From Chryseobacterium culicis (lineage in GTDB: Bacteria; Bacteroidota; Bacteroidia; Flavobacteriales; Weeksellaceae): a DNA stretch of 64,000 nucleotides. This document shows, one piece after another, positions 16,739-25,929 of the stretch. Each line of letters starts with the position of its first letter. Position 1 is the stretch's first letter. The notes under the pieces are model-generated. The model searched no databases and was not told where the DNA came from. It saw only the letters and a program-made list of their open reading frames with translations. The translations under genes and the position numbers were made by a program. The stretch covers positions 496,001 to 560,000 of the forward strand of contig NZ_FNWQ01000003.1 in NCBI RefSeq assembly GCF_900108365.1, in the 5' to 3' direction.

Positions 16739-17797
16739 ATGACAAAATCTTTTGTTTTAAAAGAATATCTATTTACTTTTATTTTCTGGCTTGTATTGGC
16801 TATTGTATTGTGGTTTAATTTCCAGAGTACAACAGAAACTTATCTTGCGATGACCCAGGCTGCGATTATTGCAGCATTCTCGTTTACATTTACTCATTTT
16901 TTAACCAATAAACTTCTGCCGAAAGCACTTCGGGAAAAGAAAATGAAACGGTTTCTGATACAGTTGATAATGGTTATTTTCATGCTTAGCCTGGTTTTTT
17001 CCATTATATTCACGTATCTTGAGGTTGAACCGAAGGATCAGCTTCCGGAAAACTTCAGAGATCAGCTGCCTTTTTTGTGGAAGGGCTTTTATATGTCCCT
17101 GCCAGCCTCCTTTCTGATTAACGGAGCGGCGTGCGGGGTAAAATTTTATAATGAGCACGGAAGAATAGAGCGTGATCATATTCTTCTTCAGCAGGCTCAT
17201 CTGGAAAACCAGCTCAAACTTTTGCAGGACCAGATTAATCCCCATGTAGTATTCAATATTCTGAACCACATTCATATTCTCATGAAAAAGGACACCCAAC
17301 TCGCTGATTATCTCCTGCTTAAATTTTCAGACATTTTGCGCTATCAGCTTTACCATTGTAATGAAAACCTGGTTTTCCTGAATAAAGATATCGAACATAT
17401 ACAAAATCTTGTAGAAGTTGAAAAACTAAGATGGGGTAACGAACTGGATGTAAAGGAAAGCTGGGAAATAACTCATAAAAAACTTTTCATAGCTCCCCTT
17501 CTTTTGGTTGCTTTTATTGAGAATGCTTTTAAATATGTCTGCAGGCTTCCGGGACATGAAGGATATGTTGAAATTATTTGTAAAGAAGAAAACAATACGC
17601 TTTATTTCTGCGTTGAAAATTCCTATTCTGATATCGCAATTCATAAAAAGAAAGACCGCACAGGCGGAATTGGCCTTCACAATGTACAGAAACGATTAAA
17701 GCTTCAATATCCGGATTCTCATGATCTAAAGATTGAAACGAACAATAATGTGTTTAAAGTAACCCTAATATTAAAATTATCTGATCATAATGAGTAG
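16739..17797 (+). CDS. LytS-type sensor histidine kinase
   Basis: The 352-residue protein has four hydrophobic segments in the first 135 residues. The His_kinase H-box follows in LLQDQINPHVVFNILNHI (H169), then the N-box FIENAFKYVCR and the G-box region GGIGLHNVQKRL. The H-box has VVFN where IFNN/LFNN is commoner. It is paired with the LytTR regulator that overlaps its end by 8 bp. The membrane region has no known sensor fold, so the stimulus is unknown. Confidence 0.92.
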   Translation: MTKSFVLKEYLFTFIFWLVLAIVLWFNFQSTTETYLAMTQAAIIAAFSFTFTHFLTNKLLPKALREKKMKRFLIQLIMVIFMLSLVFSIIFTYLEVEPKDQLPENFRDQLPFLWKGFYMSLPASFLINGAACGVKFYNEHGRIERDHILLQQAHLENQLKLLQDQINPHVVFNILNHIHILMKKDTQLADYLLLKFSDILRYQLYHCNENLVFLNKDIEHIQNLVEVEKLRWGNELDVKESWEITHKKLFIAPLLLVAFIENAFKYVCRLPGHEGYVEIICKEENNTLYFCVENSYSDIAIHKKKDRTGGIGLHNVQKRLKLQYPDSHDLKIETNNNVFKVTLILKLSDHNE

Positions 17798-18524
17798 TAA
17801 TATCCCTAAAATGAAGTGCCTGATTATAGATGACGAGCCTCTGGCAAGATTCCACCTTAAAGAACTCGCGGATCAGATTGATTTTCTATCCGTTGAAGGT
17901 ACCTGTGCCACAGCTTTGGAGGCAGATACCATAGTGAAAGAGAATGAAATTGATCTCCTTTTTTTGGATATCAACATGCCTTATCTTACAGGGTTGGAAT
18001 TTTTGGAGCAGCTGGAAAATCCTCCTTTATGTATTCTTACAACGGCTTATTCTGAATATGCTCTGGAAGGATTCCGGCTGCAGGTAGCGGACTATCTTTT
18101 AAAGCCTATTGCTTTTAATCGTTTTTATCAGGCGGTCAATAAAGCACAGCAGCAGTTTATCATCAGTGAAAAACTGAAAAAAAATACGCTTCTGGATGAT
18201 CCTTTTCTGTATGTGAGGCAGTCTGATACTTTTATCAAGGTTTCCTGGGTAGATATTCTTTACATCGAAAGCATGCAGAATTACACCAAACTTCATTTCA
18301 AAGACAAATCACTGGTTATTCATCAGACCATGAAGGCTATTGAAGAATCTCTTCCTTCAGACCATTTTTTCAGGATTCATAAATCTTACCTCATCAATAT
18401 TACCCATATTGATATGATTTCCGGAGGACGTCTTTTCATTAATAAAACGGAGCTTCCCGTATCACGCAGCCGAAAGGAAGAACTGCTAAACCAGGTGGTC
18501 TATAAAAAACTAATCAGTAAATAG
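17790..18524 (+). CDS. LytTR-family response regulator
   Basis: The 244-residue protein has a receiver domain (DDEPLAR, phosphoacceptor D60 in LLFLDINMP, K in YLLKP) and a LytTR domain (FLYVRQSDTFIKVSWVDILY, then FFRIHKSYLINITHI). It overlaps the kinase gene by 8 bp at the first ATG; a second ATG at 17811 (MKCLIIDDEP) fits the usual receiver start and could be the real one. This is the second LytS/LytTR pair in the window. Confidence 0.92.
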   Translation: MSSNIPKMKCLIIDDEPLARFHLKELADQIDFLSVEGTCATALEADTIVKENEIDLLFLDINMPYLTGLEFLEQLENPPLCILTTAYSEYALEGFRLQVADYLLKPIAFNRFYQAVNKAQQQFIISEKLKKNTLLDDPFLYVRQSDTFIKVSWVDILYIESMQNYTKLHFKDKSLVIHQTMKAIEESLPSDHFFRIHKSYLINITHIDMISGGRLFINKTELPVSRSRKEELLNQVVYKKLISK

Positions 18525-18536
18525 CGGAAGAAAGAA

Positions 18537-18580
18537 GCCTGCAGCGGAAGACATTATATCTCCAGCTGCAGGCGTTTTTT
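18537..18580. terminator. hairpin between convergent genes
   Basis: The perfect 9-bp stem GCCTGCAGC with GCTGCAGGC has a 19-nt loop and is followed by GTTTTTT on the plus strand. It ends the LytTR gene and touches the stop codon of the convergent outer-membrane gene. Confidence 0.75.
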
Positions 18581-19487
18581 ATGGAAGATTCCAGCGCAGG
18601 GATACTGCTGCATAAAATGTACTGGCAAATCTTGGGTCTGCTATTTTTTTGTCCTTGAAAATACTGCTGATTTTCCGGTCATTTTCACTGAAGCTTCTCA
18701 GAATTGCCGTTCCTCCTGTGAGGCGTAAAGTGAGCTTTTCGCTGATTTTCAGCTCCGGCCTGAGTCCCGCAGTGATCTGCTGATAGCCCAGAAGCATAGA
18801 TTTACCGTTTATATTTCTCTCTACTGTCATTCCGTTGAGGTCTACAACAGCTTTTAAACTAAATTGATCTGAGAAAAGATATCCTGCCTCCATTCCTTCC
18901 GGAAAATTGATTTTAAATTTAATTTTTCCGTTTGTTTTCCAGTCAAAATAAATCCAGGGTAAAATCATCGGCGCGCCAAAAGCGGTTGTCAATACGGGGC
19001 CGGCTCCCAATGAAAGGTTAGGATTAAAATGTCTGATAAACAAAACTCCTCCCTGCCCCAGTACATCATCAAAATCTACTTTTTCAAGGTCAGTATACAC
19101 CCCTACGGATGCTGTCATCATCATACTCCACTTTTTGCCTAAAGGTCTCATATGCTGTATTCCGGCCTGTGCATTCAGCATCTGATCGGGAAATAGCTGG
19201 GTTTCGTAATTTTTGTGTCTCATTTTTGCATAAGATCCGCTCAAAAGCACAGACCATGATCTTACTTTTCCGTCGATATCTTTTTTTACGGATAGCGGAA
19301 TACTTAGATTCAGATCTACTCTTTTAAAATCACTTTTAGAATTGGTCTTTGTGCTGTCTTCAGGCCGGATGTAATTGGAAGCAGGAATATATTCGGTTTT
19401 AAGCTCAGCAGAGAGTCCGGACTGTGCATTCACCCAATATCCTAATGGCAAAATACAGCATAAAGCTGTCGAAAGGGTTCTTTTCAT
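18579..19487 (-). CDS. outer-membrane beta-barrel protein, DUF6268-like
   Basis: The 302-residue protein has a signal peptide (CILPLGYWVNAQS). It then shows many amphipathic beta strands ending in the aromatic-rich FYAAVSLRWNLP, as in outer-membrane barrels. The overall look (long strands, GKKWSMMMTASVGVYTDLE, a central FGAPMILPWIYFDWK) recalls DUF6268 proteins, but I cannot verify this. Function unknown. It is monocistronic and convergent with the LytTR gene. Confidence 0.7.
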   Translation of the reverse strand: MKRTLSTALCCILPLGYWVNAQSGLSAELKTEYIPASNYIRPEDSTKTNSKSDFKRVDLNLSIPLSVKKDIDGKVRSWSVLLSGSYAKMRHKNYETQLFPDQMLNAQAGIQHMRPLGKKWSMMMTASVGVYTDLEKVDFDDVLGQGGVLFIRHFNPNLSLGAGPVLTTAFGAPMILPWIYFDWKTNGKIKFKINFPEGMEAGYLFSDQFSLKAVVDLNGMTVERNINGKSMLLGYQQITAGLRPELKISEKLTLRLTGGTAILRSFSENDRKISSIFKDKKIADPRFASTFYAAVSLRWNLP

Positions 19488-19585
19488 ATTTTAAATTTGA
19501 TGCAAAGAGAACCCTTTGACTATTTTTTACAAAAATTACTTGATTAAGTGTCCGGATTGTGTGACAACAGGATCAAATAAAAGGA

Positions 19586-20806
19586 TTAGTTTCCGGATCG
19601 GGCTACTATTGAAGGTGCTACTTTGTGCGTTTTAAAAATACGGTACCCGAACCATACCGCTATTAAAGCCATTCCAGAACGTGTTACCACCATTGGAATA
19701 ATAGAGTCTGCTTCCAGAAAACCTATTAATGCCGATATTAAAAAGGTTACCATCAGCTGCATAAAGCCTAATAAGGCAGCTGCAGTTCCTCTTCCTTCCT
19801 TAAACGGAGATAAAGCATGGGCTGACGTAATGGGAAACAATATACCAATAGCCAGTAATGAAAGATAGAGCATTGCAATTTCCAGCGCTACAGAAAGATT
19901 TTCTGCTGCAATCAGAATATGAAGTGTACATACGACCAACAAAACAATGGTAGCAGCAAATAAAAGCGTTGAATTGCTTATTCTTTTGATCAGTTTAGGC
20001 GTAATATAAGCCGCTGTTATCAAAGCCAGTGAGTTAAACGCAAATATAAAACTGAAGGTACTGCTTGAAAATCCATGGATCTCCATGAATAAAAACGGAG
20101 CATTCGAGATGTAAATAATCAAGGAGGCAAAAGCAATACTTCCAACCATCGTACTATTGATAAAATCTTTGTTGGAAATAATCATTTTCAGCTGATCTTT
20201 TAATCCTTTTTCATCCGGCATTTCATCATCGGAAAGATGGATTCGGGTATTGGTTTCCGGTACATATTTGTACACCATGAAAAAAGTGATCAGTCCCATG
20301 ATACATAAAAAGGCAAAAGAACTGTTCCAGCCCCAGAATTTAAGAAATACACTTCCCAGTAACGGAGCCACGATTGGAGCAATACCGCTGATCTGTGACT
20401 GTTGTGAAAAGATAGTGACTGCTTTATGCTTATCATAAAGATCAATAATGATTGCCCTTCCGATAACAATTCCGGCACTTCCTCCAAATGCCTGCAGAAA
20501 ACGCATAGCCCATAATACATAAATATCGGAGGTAAAATAAATGGCGGTTGCTCCTATGATAAAAAGCAAAAGTCCGCAGTATAACATAGGTTTTCTTCCT
20601 TTTTTATCAGATAAAGGCCCCCACAAAAGCTGCCCGAAAGCAAATCCTGCAAAAAATACAGAAATAGATACCTGGATATGCCCGATATCAGTATTAAAAA
20701 TCTTCGCCATACTTGGGAAAGCGGGAAGATAAAGGTCTATACTTAGCGACTCTAACGTGTTGAGCAGTGCGAGAATAAACACTACTATGTTCAAATTCTT
20801 CTTCAT
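19586..20806 (-). CDS. Bcr/CflA-type multidrug efflux MFS transporter
   Basis: The 406-residue, 12-helix MFS protein carries the Bcr/CflA signature: SIDLYLPAFPSMAKIFNT in helix 1, the motif-A loop GPLSDKKGRKPML, and a conserved IGRAIIIDLYDK. It exports drugs such as bicyclomycin or chloramphenicol by proton antiport in related bacteria. I start at the ATG at 20806 (MKKNLNIVVF); the longer frame to 21052 would run into the AraC gene. The AraC-type regulator encoded 170 bp upstream on the same strand is a likely controller. Confidence 0.92.
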   Translation of the reverse strand: MKKNLNIVVFILALLNTLESLSIDLYLPAFPSMAKIFNTDIGHIQVSISVFFAGFAFGQLLWGPLSDKKGRKPMLYCGLLLFIIGATAIYFTSDIYVLWAMRFLQAFGGSAGIVIGRAIIIDLYDKHKAVTIFSQQSQISGIAPIVAPLLGSVFLKFWGWNSSFAFLCIMGLITFFMVYKYVPETNTRIHLSDDEMPDEKGLKDQLKMIISNKDFINSTMVGSIAFASLIIYISNAPFLFMEIHGFSSSTFSFIFAFNSLALITAAYITPKLIKRISNSTLLFAATIVLLVVCTLHILIAAENLSVALEIAMLYLSLLAIGILFPITSAHALSPFKEGRGTAAALLGFMQLMVTFLISALIGFLEADSIIPMVVTRSGMALIAVWFGYRIFKTHKVAPSIVARSGN

Positions 20807-20975
20807 AAATAACAATAAGCCTTCGCAGGCGTTTTTTCCAGCTGCAAAATTGCTGTAAAAAGTATGGTTTTTCAAGAAAAGAACTGAAGGAAGGATAGCA
20901 CAAACTGAGGATTTCCTTATCTGATTGCGCTCAAATAATTTATTTAAATTGAAAATAAAAGGAACAATCTGAGGA

Positions 20976-21797
20976 TTAACCTTTTCCAGGTCTGAATCCA
21001 TCAGGGTTTTGCCGGGTATGTTTTTTAAAAAATCGTGAAAAATAAGATGCATCGCTAAAACCTAATTTAAAAGCGATTTCTTTTACGGTTAAGGCGCCAA
21101 AACTAAGCTCTCTTTTTGCTTCCAGAATAATTCTCTGGGCAATCATTTTTTTTACGGTTGTTCCTCTCAAAAGACGTACAATATCATTAAGATGATGACT
21201 GCTTATCTTCAATTGATCTGCATAGAAACCTGTTTCTTTATGCTCTATATAATGCTTTTCAATAAGCCCGATCAATTCCTGAATACGCTGGCGGTCATTC
21301 AATAAAGGTCCCTGAGGCATAATCTGTTCTCCAATAATGATACAAAACGCTTTCAGATAAGCCTTTAAGAGCTCTGTTCTTGCTTTTGTTTTATATTCCT
21401 GCTCCATCAATGTGATAATGGTACTGCAGGTTTTTTCATTTTGGGAATTTAAAAAAAAGGGAAGTTCTCCTCCTGTAAGTACGGATTCTATATTACAGGC
21501 TTCATTGAAAATTTCCCGGCTTATTGCCATGGCATATCCCTTCTCTCCTTCTAATTTCATATTGAATGCCTGTCCCGGCGCAATGATACAGATTTGGTTA
21601 TTCTCAAGTTTATAGCTTTCAAAATCCAATTCTAATCGGCTGTTTTTATTCACTTCTCTAAACCAGATAATTTCAAAAAAATTATGCCTGTGAACATCAT
21701 GAAAGTTCTCAGGGCCAGCATCACTCAGAGTACTCATCTGAAATTCTTCAGAAGTGAGATGGTGAACCGGGATTTCTTTTTCTGGTGTAATCATCAA
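20976..21797 (-). CDS. AraC-family transcriptional regulator
   Basis: The 273-residue protein has an N-terminal cupin-like ligand domain (HRHNFFEIIWFREVN, a typical His-rich strand) and a C-terminal double helix-turn-helix ending in VKEIAFKLGFSDASYFSRFFKKHT. It lies directly upstream of the Bcr/CflA transporter gene on the same strand and probably regulates it in response to a small ligand. Two adjacent ATGs (21797 and 21794) are possible starts. Confidence 0.9.
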   Translation of the reverse strand: MMITPEKEIPVHHLTSEEFQMSTLSDAGPENFHDVHRHNFFEIIWFREVNKNSRLELDFESYKLENNQICIIAPGQAFNMKLEGEKGYAMAISREIFNEACNIESVLTGGELPFFLNSQNEKTCSTIITLMEQEYKTKARTELLKAYLKAFCIIIGEQIMPQGPLLNDRQRIQELIGLIEKHYIEHKETGFYADQLKISSHHLNDIVRLLRGTTVKKMIAQRIILEAKRELSFGALTVKEIAFKLGFSDASYFSRFFKKHTRQNPDGFRPGKG

Positions 21798-21818
21798 TAC
21801 ATTATTTAGCTATAAACA

Positions 21819-21849
21819 AAAACCACAGCAAAAAAAGTGCTGCGGTTTT
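21819..21849 (-). terminator. terminator after thiL
   Basis: On the minus strand the 12-bp stem (AAAACCACAGCA with TGCTGCGGTTTT on the plus strand, one mismatch, loop AAAAAAG) is followed by a T-rich tract toward 21811. It lies between the thiL stop and the araC start. Confidence 0.75.
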
Positions 21850-21883
21850 CTTACAATATTTAAAATTAAATATAATTTTTGAT

Positions 21884-22936
21884 TTATTGGCTTAAAAAAG
21901 CATCCCAACCCTGAGCGGTAAGCGCTACCAGCTGGTTTGATCCTCTTGCTACCATAAAGTTTCCTTCTTCTTTTTCTACTGCATGTCCTATGATAGTAAA
22001 GTCCGGATGATTCTTAATCTTATCAAAATCAGCTGGTGAAATGGTGAACAGCAATTCATAGTCTTCACCACCGCTTAAAGCGGTCATTACAGGATTCAGG
22101 TTCATTTCATCTGCCGTAGATATGGTAAGATTATCCAACGGAATTTTCTCTTCATATAATCTGAATCCAACTTTTGACTGATCTGAAAGGTGAAGGATTT
22201 CGGACGCGAGACCGTCTGAAATATCAATCATAGAAGTTGGTTTGATGTCCAGTTCTTCCAGAATCTTCTTTACGTCTGTTCTTGCTTCGGGCTTCAGCTG
22301 CCTTTCCAGAATATAATCATAGCCTTCCATTTCAGGCTGCATATCAGGATTGGCAAGATAAACGGCATGCTCTCTTTCAAGAATCTGTAATCCCATGTAT
22401 GCTCCCCCCAAGTCTCCTGTTACCACAAGAAGGTCATTGGGTTTTGTTCCGCTCCTTTTTACAATGTTTTCTTCATTTTCAATCCCTACCGCTGTAATAC
22501 TCATTACAAGTCCTGAGTTAGAGCTTGTAGTATCTCCTCCTATTAAATCGACTTTGTATCTGGCACACGCTGCCTGAATTCCGGAATAGATCTCTTCCAA
22601 AGCTTCCACCGGAAAACGGTTGGATACTGCTAGGGAAACCAGAATCTGTGTAGGTGTAGCATTCATTGCGGCAATATCGCTTAGGTTTACCACCACTGCT
22701 TTATATCCTAAATGCTTTAAAGGAACATACCCTAAATTAAAATGTACTCCTTCCGCCAGTACATCTGTTGTAAGCACTACTTTTTTATTATCTGGGTTTA
22801 TAACCGCTGCATCATCTCCTACTCCAAGCTCCGAAGATTCATTGGACAGCGGAAAATATTCTGTCAGATGTTTAATAAGTCCGAATTCTCCTAATTTTGA
22901 GATGGGTGTCAGCTCCTGTGATTTATCTTCAAACAT
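21884..22936 (-). CDS. thiL: thiamine-phosphate kinase
   Basis: The 350-residue AIR-synthase-type kinase shows GVGDDAAVINP at the N-terminus, TTDVLAEGVHF and DLIGGDTTSS in the metal and substrate site, and SMIDISDGLASEI and ALSGGEDYELLFT downstream. It converts thiamine monophosphate to the diphosphate cofactor using ATP. The start at 22936 (MFEDKSQEL) fits family alignments better than the ATG at 22966. No other thi genes are nearby. Confidence 0.95.
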   Translation of the reverse strand: MFEDKSQELTPISKLGEFGLIKHLTEYFPLSNESSELGVGDDAAVINPDNKKVVLTTDVLAEGVHFNLGYVPLKHLGYKAVVVNLSDIAAMNATPTQILVSLAVSNRFPVEALEEIYSGIQAACARYKVDLIGGDTTSSNSGLVMSITAVGIENEENIVKRSGTKPNDLLVVTGDLGGAYMGLQILEREHAVYLANPDMQPEMEGYDYILERQLKPEARTDVKKILEELDIKPTSMIDISDGLASEILHLSDQSKVGFRLYEEKIPLDNLTISTADEMNLNPVMTALSGGEDYELLFTISPADFDKIKNHPDFTIIGHAVEKEEGNFMVARGSNQLVALTAQGWDAFLSQ

Positions 22937-23021
22937 AAATTTCTGTTTATAAGTGATCTTTAACAAATGATAATTGATCAGGAATATAGAATTCCATCAT
23001 TGACCAGCTATCATTCATCAT

Positions 23022-23516
23022 TTATATAGTAATCTCTGCCGGGTCAATATTGTGTGGGTGGAAAGGAAACTTCTTAAAATCTTCTTTCGATAATACAACC
23101 GTCTCCGGGCTTTTATACTTATTCATGGCTTCCACTACATCGTCTGGTGGAGTGGTCATTTTTCTCAGCATCATGTCAATCCATACCCCTGTTGCTTCAG
23201 CAGTGGCACAGTGCATTCCGTCCGGAGTATAGAATTTGTGTACAAACCGGTAAATGGAAGAGTCTTCTGCACATCCGTCTATCTCTACACTTACAATTAC
23301 AACCTGATCTGCATAAATTTCTTTGAAGAAAGAATATCTTTCATGCAGGATTACCGGGCCTATTCCCCATCTGCTCAGCTGGGTAACCCCCATTTTCTCT
23401 TTTGTCATGAAAGCCATTCTGGCTTGTGCACAATATTGTACATATGATGAATTGGCTAAGTGTTTGTTGGCATCAAGATCGCTCCATCGCACTTCAAATT
23501 TATGGTAGAAAATCAT
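23022..23516 (-). CDS. hotdog-fold acyl-CoA thioesterase
   Basis: The 164-residue protein has the 4-hydroxybenzoyl-CoA thioesterase pattern EVRWSDLDANKHLANSSYVQY with the catalytic Asp, then the long helix and beta sheet of a hotdog fold (IGPVILHERYSFFKEI, ATAEATGVWIDMM). It should hydrolyse acyl-CoA thioesters; the acyl substrate is unknown. It lies 85 bp upstream of thiL on the same strand and may be co-transcribed with it. Confidence 0.9.
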   Translation of the reverse strand: MIFYHKFEVRWSDLDANKHLANSSYVQYCAQARMAFMTKEKMGVTQLSRWGIGPVILHERYSFFKEIYADQVVIVSVEIDGCAEDSSIYRFVHKFYTPDGMHCATAEATGVWIDMMLRKMTTPPDDVVEAMNKYKSPETVVLSKEDFKKFPFHPHNIDPAEITI

Positions 23517-23631
23517 TTTGAAAATCGTTTTTGGGTATTATAAAATAATAATCTTCAAAAATACTCAAATAAGATGGTTTATAAAAATTGTACTTTTGAA
23601 AAAATAATCTTCCGCATAGGATTACATATAC

Positions 23632-24834
23632 ATGAAACAGATCATTATTATCGGAGGCGGTGCTGCAGGCTTTTTCTGTGCATCCAATCTTGACGAAAAG
23701 AAATATACAATTACGATTTTAGAACAGAATTCTGATGTCCTTCAGAAAGTTAAAATTTCCGGCGGCGGACGTTGTAATGTAACCCACGCATGCTTTGATC
23801 CAAGAGAACTGGTTCAGTTTTATCCCCGTGGAAACAAAGAACTTTTAAGTGTTTTCAGCAAGTTTCAGCCTGGTGATACAATGGAATGGTTTGAGCAACG
23901 TAATGTTCCGCTCAAAATTGAAAATGATAACCGAGCTTTCCCTGAAAGCAACTCTTCCCAGACCATCATCAATACTTTTCTGAATGAAACTCAAAAGAAA
24001 AATGTTGCTGTACAAACAAAATGTACAGTAAAAGAGATTGAAAAACAGGGTGAAAAGTATATCATAAAAACCAATTCCGGAGATTTTGAGGCAGATTATG
24101 TGGTATATACTACGGGAAGCTCTCCAAAATCGCTGAAAATTATCGAAAATCTGGGCCATAAGATTGTAGATCTTGTCCCTTCTCTTTTCACATTCAATAT
24201 TAAAGATGAGCTGCTGAAAGACCTTCCGGGAACAAGCTTTGAAAATGCCGGGATTTCAATACCAAAGCTCAAGACTGAAGAAAGCGGACCATTGCTGATT
24301 ACACACTGGGGACTTTCCGGGCCGGCGGTGCTGAAAATTTCGGCATGGGAAGCGATAAGTCTCGCAAAGCTTAAATACAATTTTGAAATTGAGGTTAATT
24401 TCATTTCCATAGAAAAAGACGAAGCAGAAGACATTTTTAATACCTTTAAACAAGCCCACCCTAAAAAGACCATCGGACAGTCCAAAATATTTGATATTAC
24501 GAACAGATTCTGGCAGAAGATCTTAGACATTTCAAAAGTCGACCTCAACAAACAGGTTGCGAATATTTCAGGAAAAGAAATACAGAAAATTCTGGAAAAT
24601 CTTTGTCAAAAAAAGTTTCAGGTATCGGGAAAATCTACTTTTAAAGACGAATTTGTAACAGCCGGAGGCGTTGATTTAAAGGAAATTAACTTTAAAAACA
24701 TGACTTCAAAATTACTTCCTAATTTCTATATTGCCGGAGAAGTTCTCAATATAGATGCCGTAACGGGAGGTTTCAATTTCCAGGCATGCTGGAGTGAAGG
24801 ATGGCTGATTGCACAGGACCTCAATACCCTGTAA
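23632..24834 (+). CDS. NAD(P)/FAD-dependent oxidoreductase, HI0933/YhiN family
   Basis: The 400-residue flavoprotein opens with a Rossmann FAD site, IIIGGGAAGFFCASNL. It has the family marker KISGGGRCNVTHACFDP, and ends with FVTAGGVDLKEIN, then YIAGEVLNIDAVTGGFNFQ for FAD binding. The natural substrate of this family is poorly known. A TACTTTTG box at 23591-23598 is a candidate -7 element. It is followed after 30 bp by the small TonB-C-like gene. Confidence 0.92.
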   Translation: MKQIIIIGGGAAGFFCASNLDEKKYTITILEQNSDVLQKVKISGGGRCNVTHACFDPRELVQFYPRGNKELLSVFSKFQPGDTMEWFEQRNVPLKIENDNRAFPESNSSQTIINTFLNETQKKNVAVQTKCTVKEIEKQGEKYIIKTNSGDFEADYVVYTTGSSPKSLKIIENLGHKIVDLVPSLFTFNIKDELLKDLPGTSFENAGISIPKLKTEESGPLLITHWGLSGPAVLKISAWEAISLAKLKYNFEIEVNFISIEKDEAEDIFNTFKQAHPKKTIGQSKIFDITNRFWQKILDISKVDLNKQVANISGKEIQKILENLCQKKFQVSGKSTFKDEFVTAGGVDLKEINFKNMTSKLLPNFYIAGEVLNIDAVTGGFNFQACWSEGWLIAQDLNTL

Positions 24835-24864
24835 AAAAACACTACTTTTAATAAAAACTAAAAC

Positions 24865-25284
24865 ATGAAAAAAATAGCAGCATTCATTCTATGTCTTGGA
24901 TTTGGGCTCACACCTTCTCAGGTAAAGGAAACTGAAATTATACCGGCTAAAGATCAGTCTGAAGAGCATGTTTTGTCGAAAGACTCAAAATCTGCAGAAT
25001 ATCCTGGAGGATGGATGGCACTTCGAAAAGATATTGCTGACAGAATAAGGACGAAAAAAATAAATATGGGAGGAATAGAAGGAACAATAACAGCGAGAGC
25101 AAAGTTTATAGTTAATATTAAAGGTAAAATAGAAGACATCACAGTAACCGGTGATAATGCCGACTTCAATAAAGAAATAGAAAGAGCTATAAAATCTCTG
25201 AAAGCCAAATGGAAACCAGCAGAATCCAAGGGTCGTATTGCCCGTAGCTATTATACTTTTCCTCTTACGATAAAACTTGATTAA
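24865..25284 (+). CDS. small secreted TonB-C-like protein
   Basis: The 139-residue protein has a signal peptide ending near LTPSQ. The mature domain follows the pattern AKFIVNIKGKIEDITVTGDN, ERAIKSLKAKWKPAESKGR and YYTFPLTIKLD, matching the C-terminal part of the protein at 13487-14053. It has no membrane anchor. Both may be periplasmic relatives of the TonB C-terminal fold that lost the energy-transducing part. The gene lies 6 bp before the DUF2306-like gene. Confidence 0.7.
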   Translation: MKKIAAFILCLGFGLTPSQVKETEIIPAKDQSEEHVLSKDSKSAEYPGGWMALRKDIADRIRTKKINMGGIEGTITARAKFIVNIKGKIEDITVTGDNADFNKEIERAIKSLKAKWKPAESKGRIARSYYTFPLTIKLD

Positions 25285-25290
25285 CAGCCG

Positions 25291-25929
25291 ATGCTCTCTG
25301 CCAAAAGAAATACTGCCTTTTTCTTTAAAATCCTTTTGATTTTAGGATTTGGATATTTCTTTTGGCTGATGCTGAAGATCACTTTAGAATATATACCTTT
25401 TAATCCTGAGGTTAGTTTCCTGATGATCAAACAGACGGAAGTGTCAGAAAGACCGGAATATCTTCCGTTTTTTTATACTCATGTTTATACAAGCATTTTT
25501 GTACTCCTTTCAGGGTTTCTTTCTTTAGTCAGAAAGGATTTCGGGCTCAACAATTTCCATCGGAATATGGGAAAAGTATATATTTTTCTCATTCTGATCT
25601 GTGCTGCCCCTTCCGGAATTTATATGGGAGTATTTGCCAACGGAGGTATCTTATCAAAGATTTCTTTTGTTATTTTAGGCTTTTTATGGTGGTTTTCAAC
25701 GTGGAAAGCGTATCAGCTGGCAAGACAGAGAAGGTTTAAAGAACACAAGCAGTGGATGTGGCGGAGCTTTGCTTTCACTTTATCTGCCATTACCCTGAGA
25801 ATGTGGAAAGTAATTATTGTATATTTATTTCATCCCAACCCTATGGAGGTGTATCAGATCATTGCATGGCTGGGCTGGATTCCCAACATCCTTATTATTG
25901 AATATTTAATCACAAAAAAACATCTATGA
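25291..25929 (+). CDS. DUF2306-like membrane protein
   Basis: The 212-residue protein has about six transmembrane helices. Conserved polar residues include FYTHVYTSIFVLLSGF, NFHRNMGKVYIF and KEHKQWMWRSFAFTLSAITLR, matching the DUF2306 pattern of His-containing helices that may bind haem or a metal. Function unknown. Its stop overlaps the start of the YARHG lipoprotein by 4 bp. Confidence 0.78.
   Translation: MLSAKRNTAFFFKILLILGFGYFFWLMLKITLEYIPFNPEVSFLMIKQTEVSERPEYLPFFYTHVYTSIFVLLSGFLSLVRKDFGLNNFHRNMGKVYIFLILICAAPSGIYMGVFANGGILSKISFVILGFLWWFSTWKAYQLARQRRFKEHKQWMWRSFAFTLSAITLRMWKVIIVYLFHPNPMEVYQIIAWLGWIPNILIIEYLITKKHL

Noticed and set aside
20807..21052. N-terminal extension of the MFS transporter
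   Set aside because: It overlaps the end of the AraC gene and adds residues unlike Bcr/CflA proteins; the ATG at 20806 starts a normal first helix.
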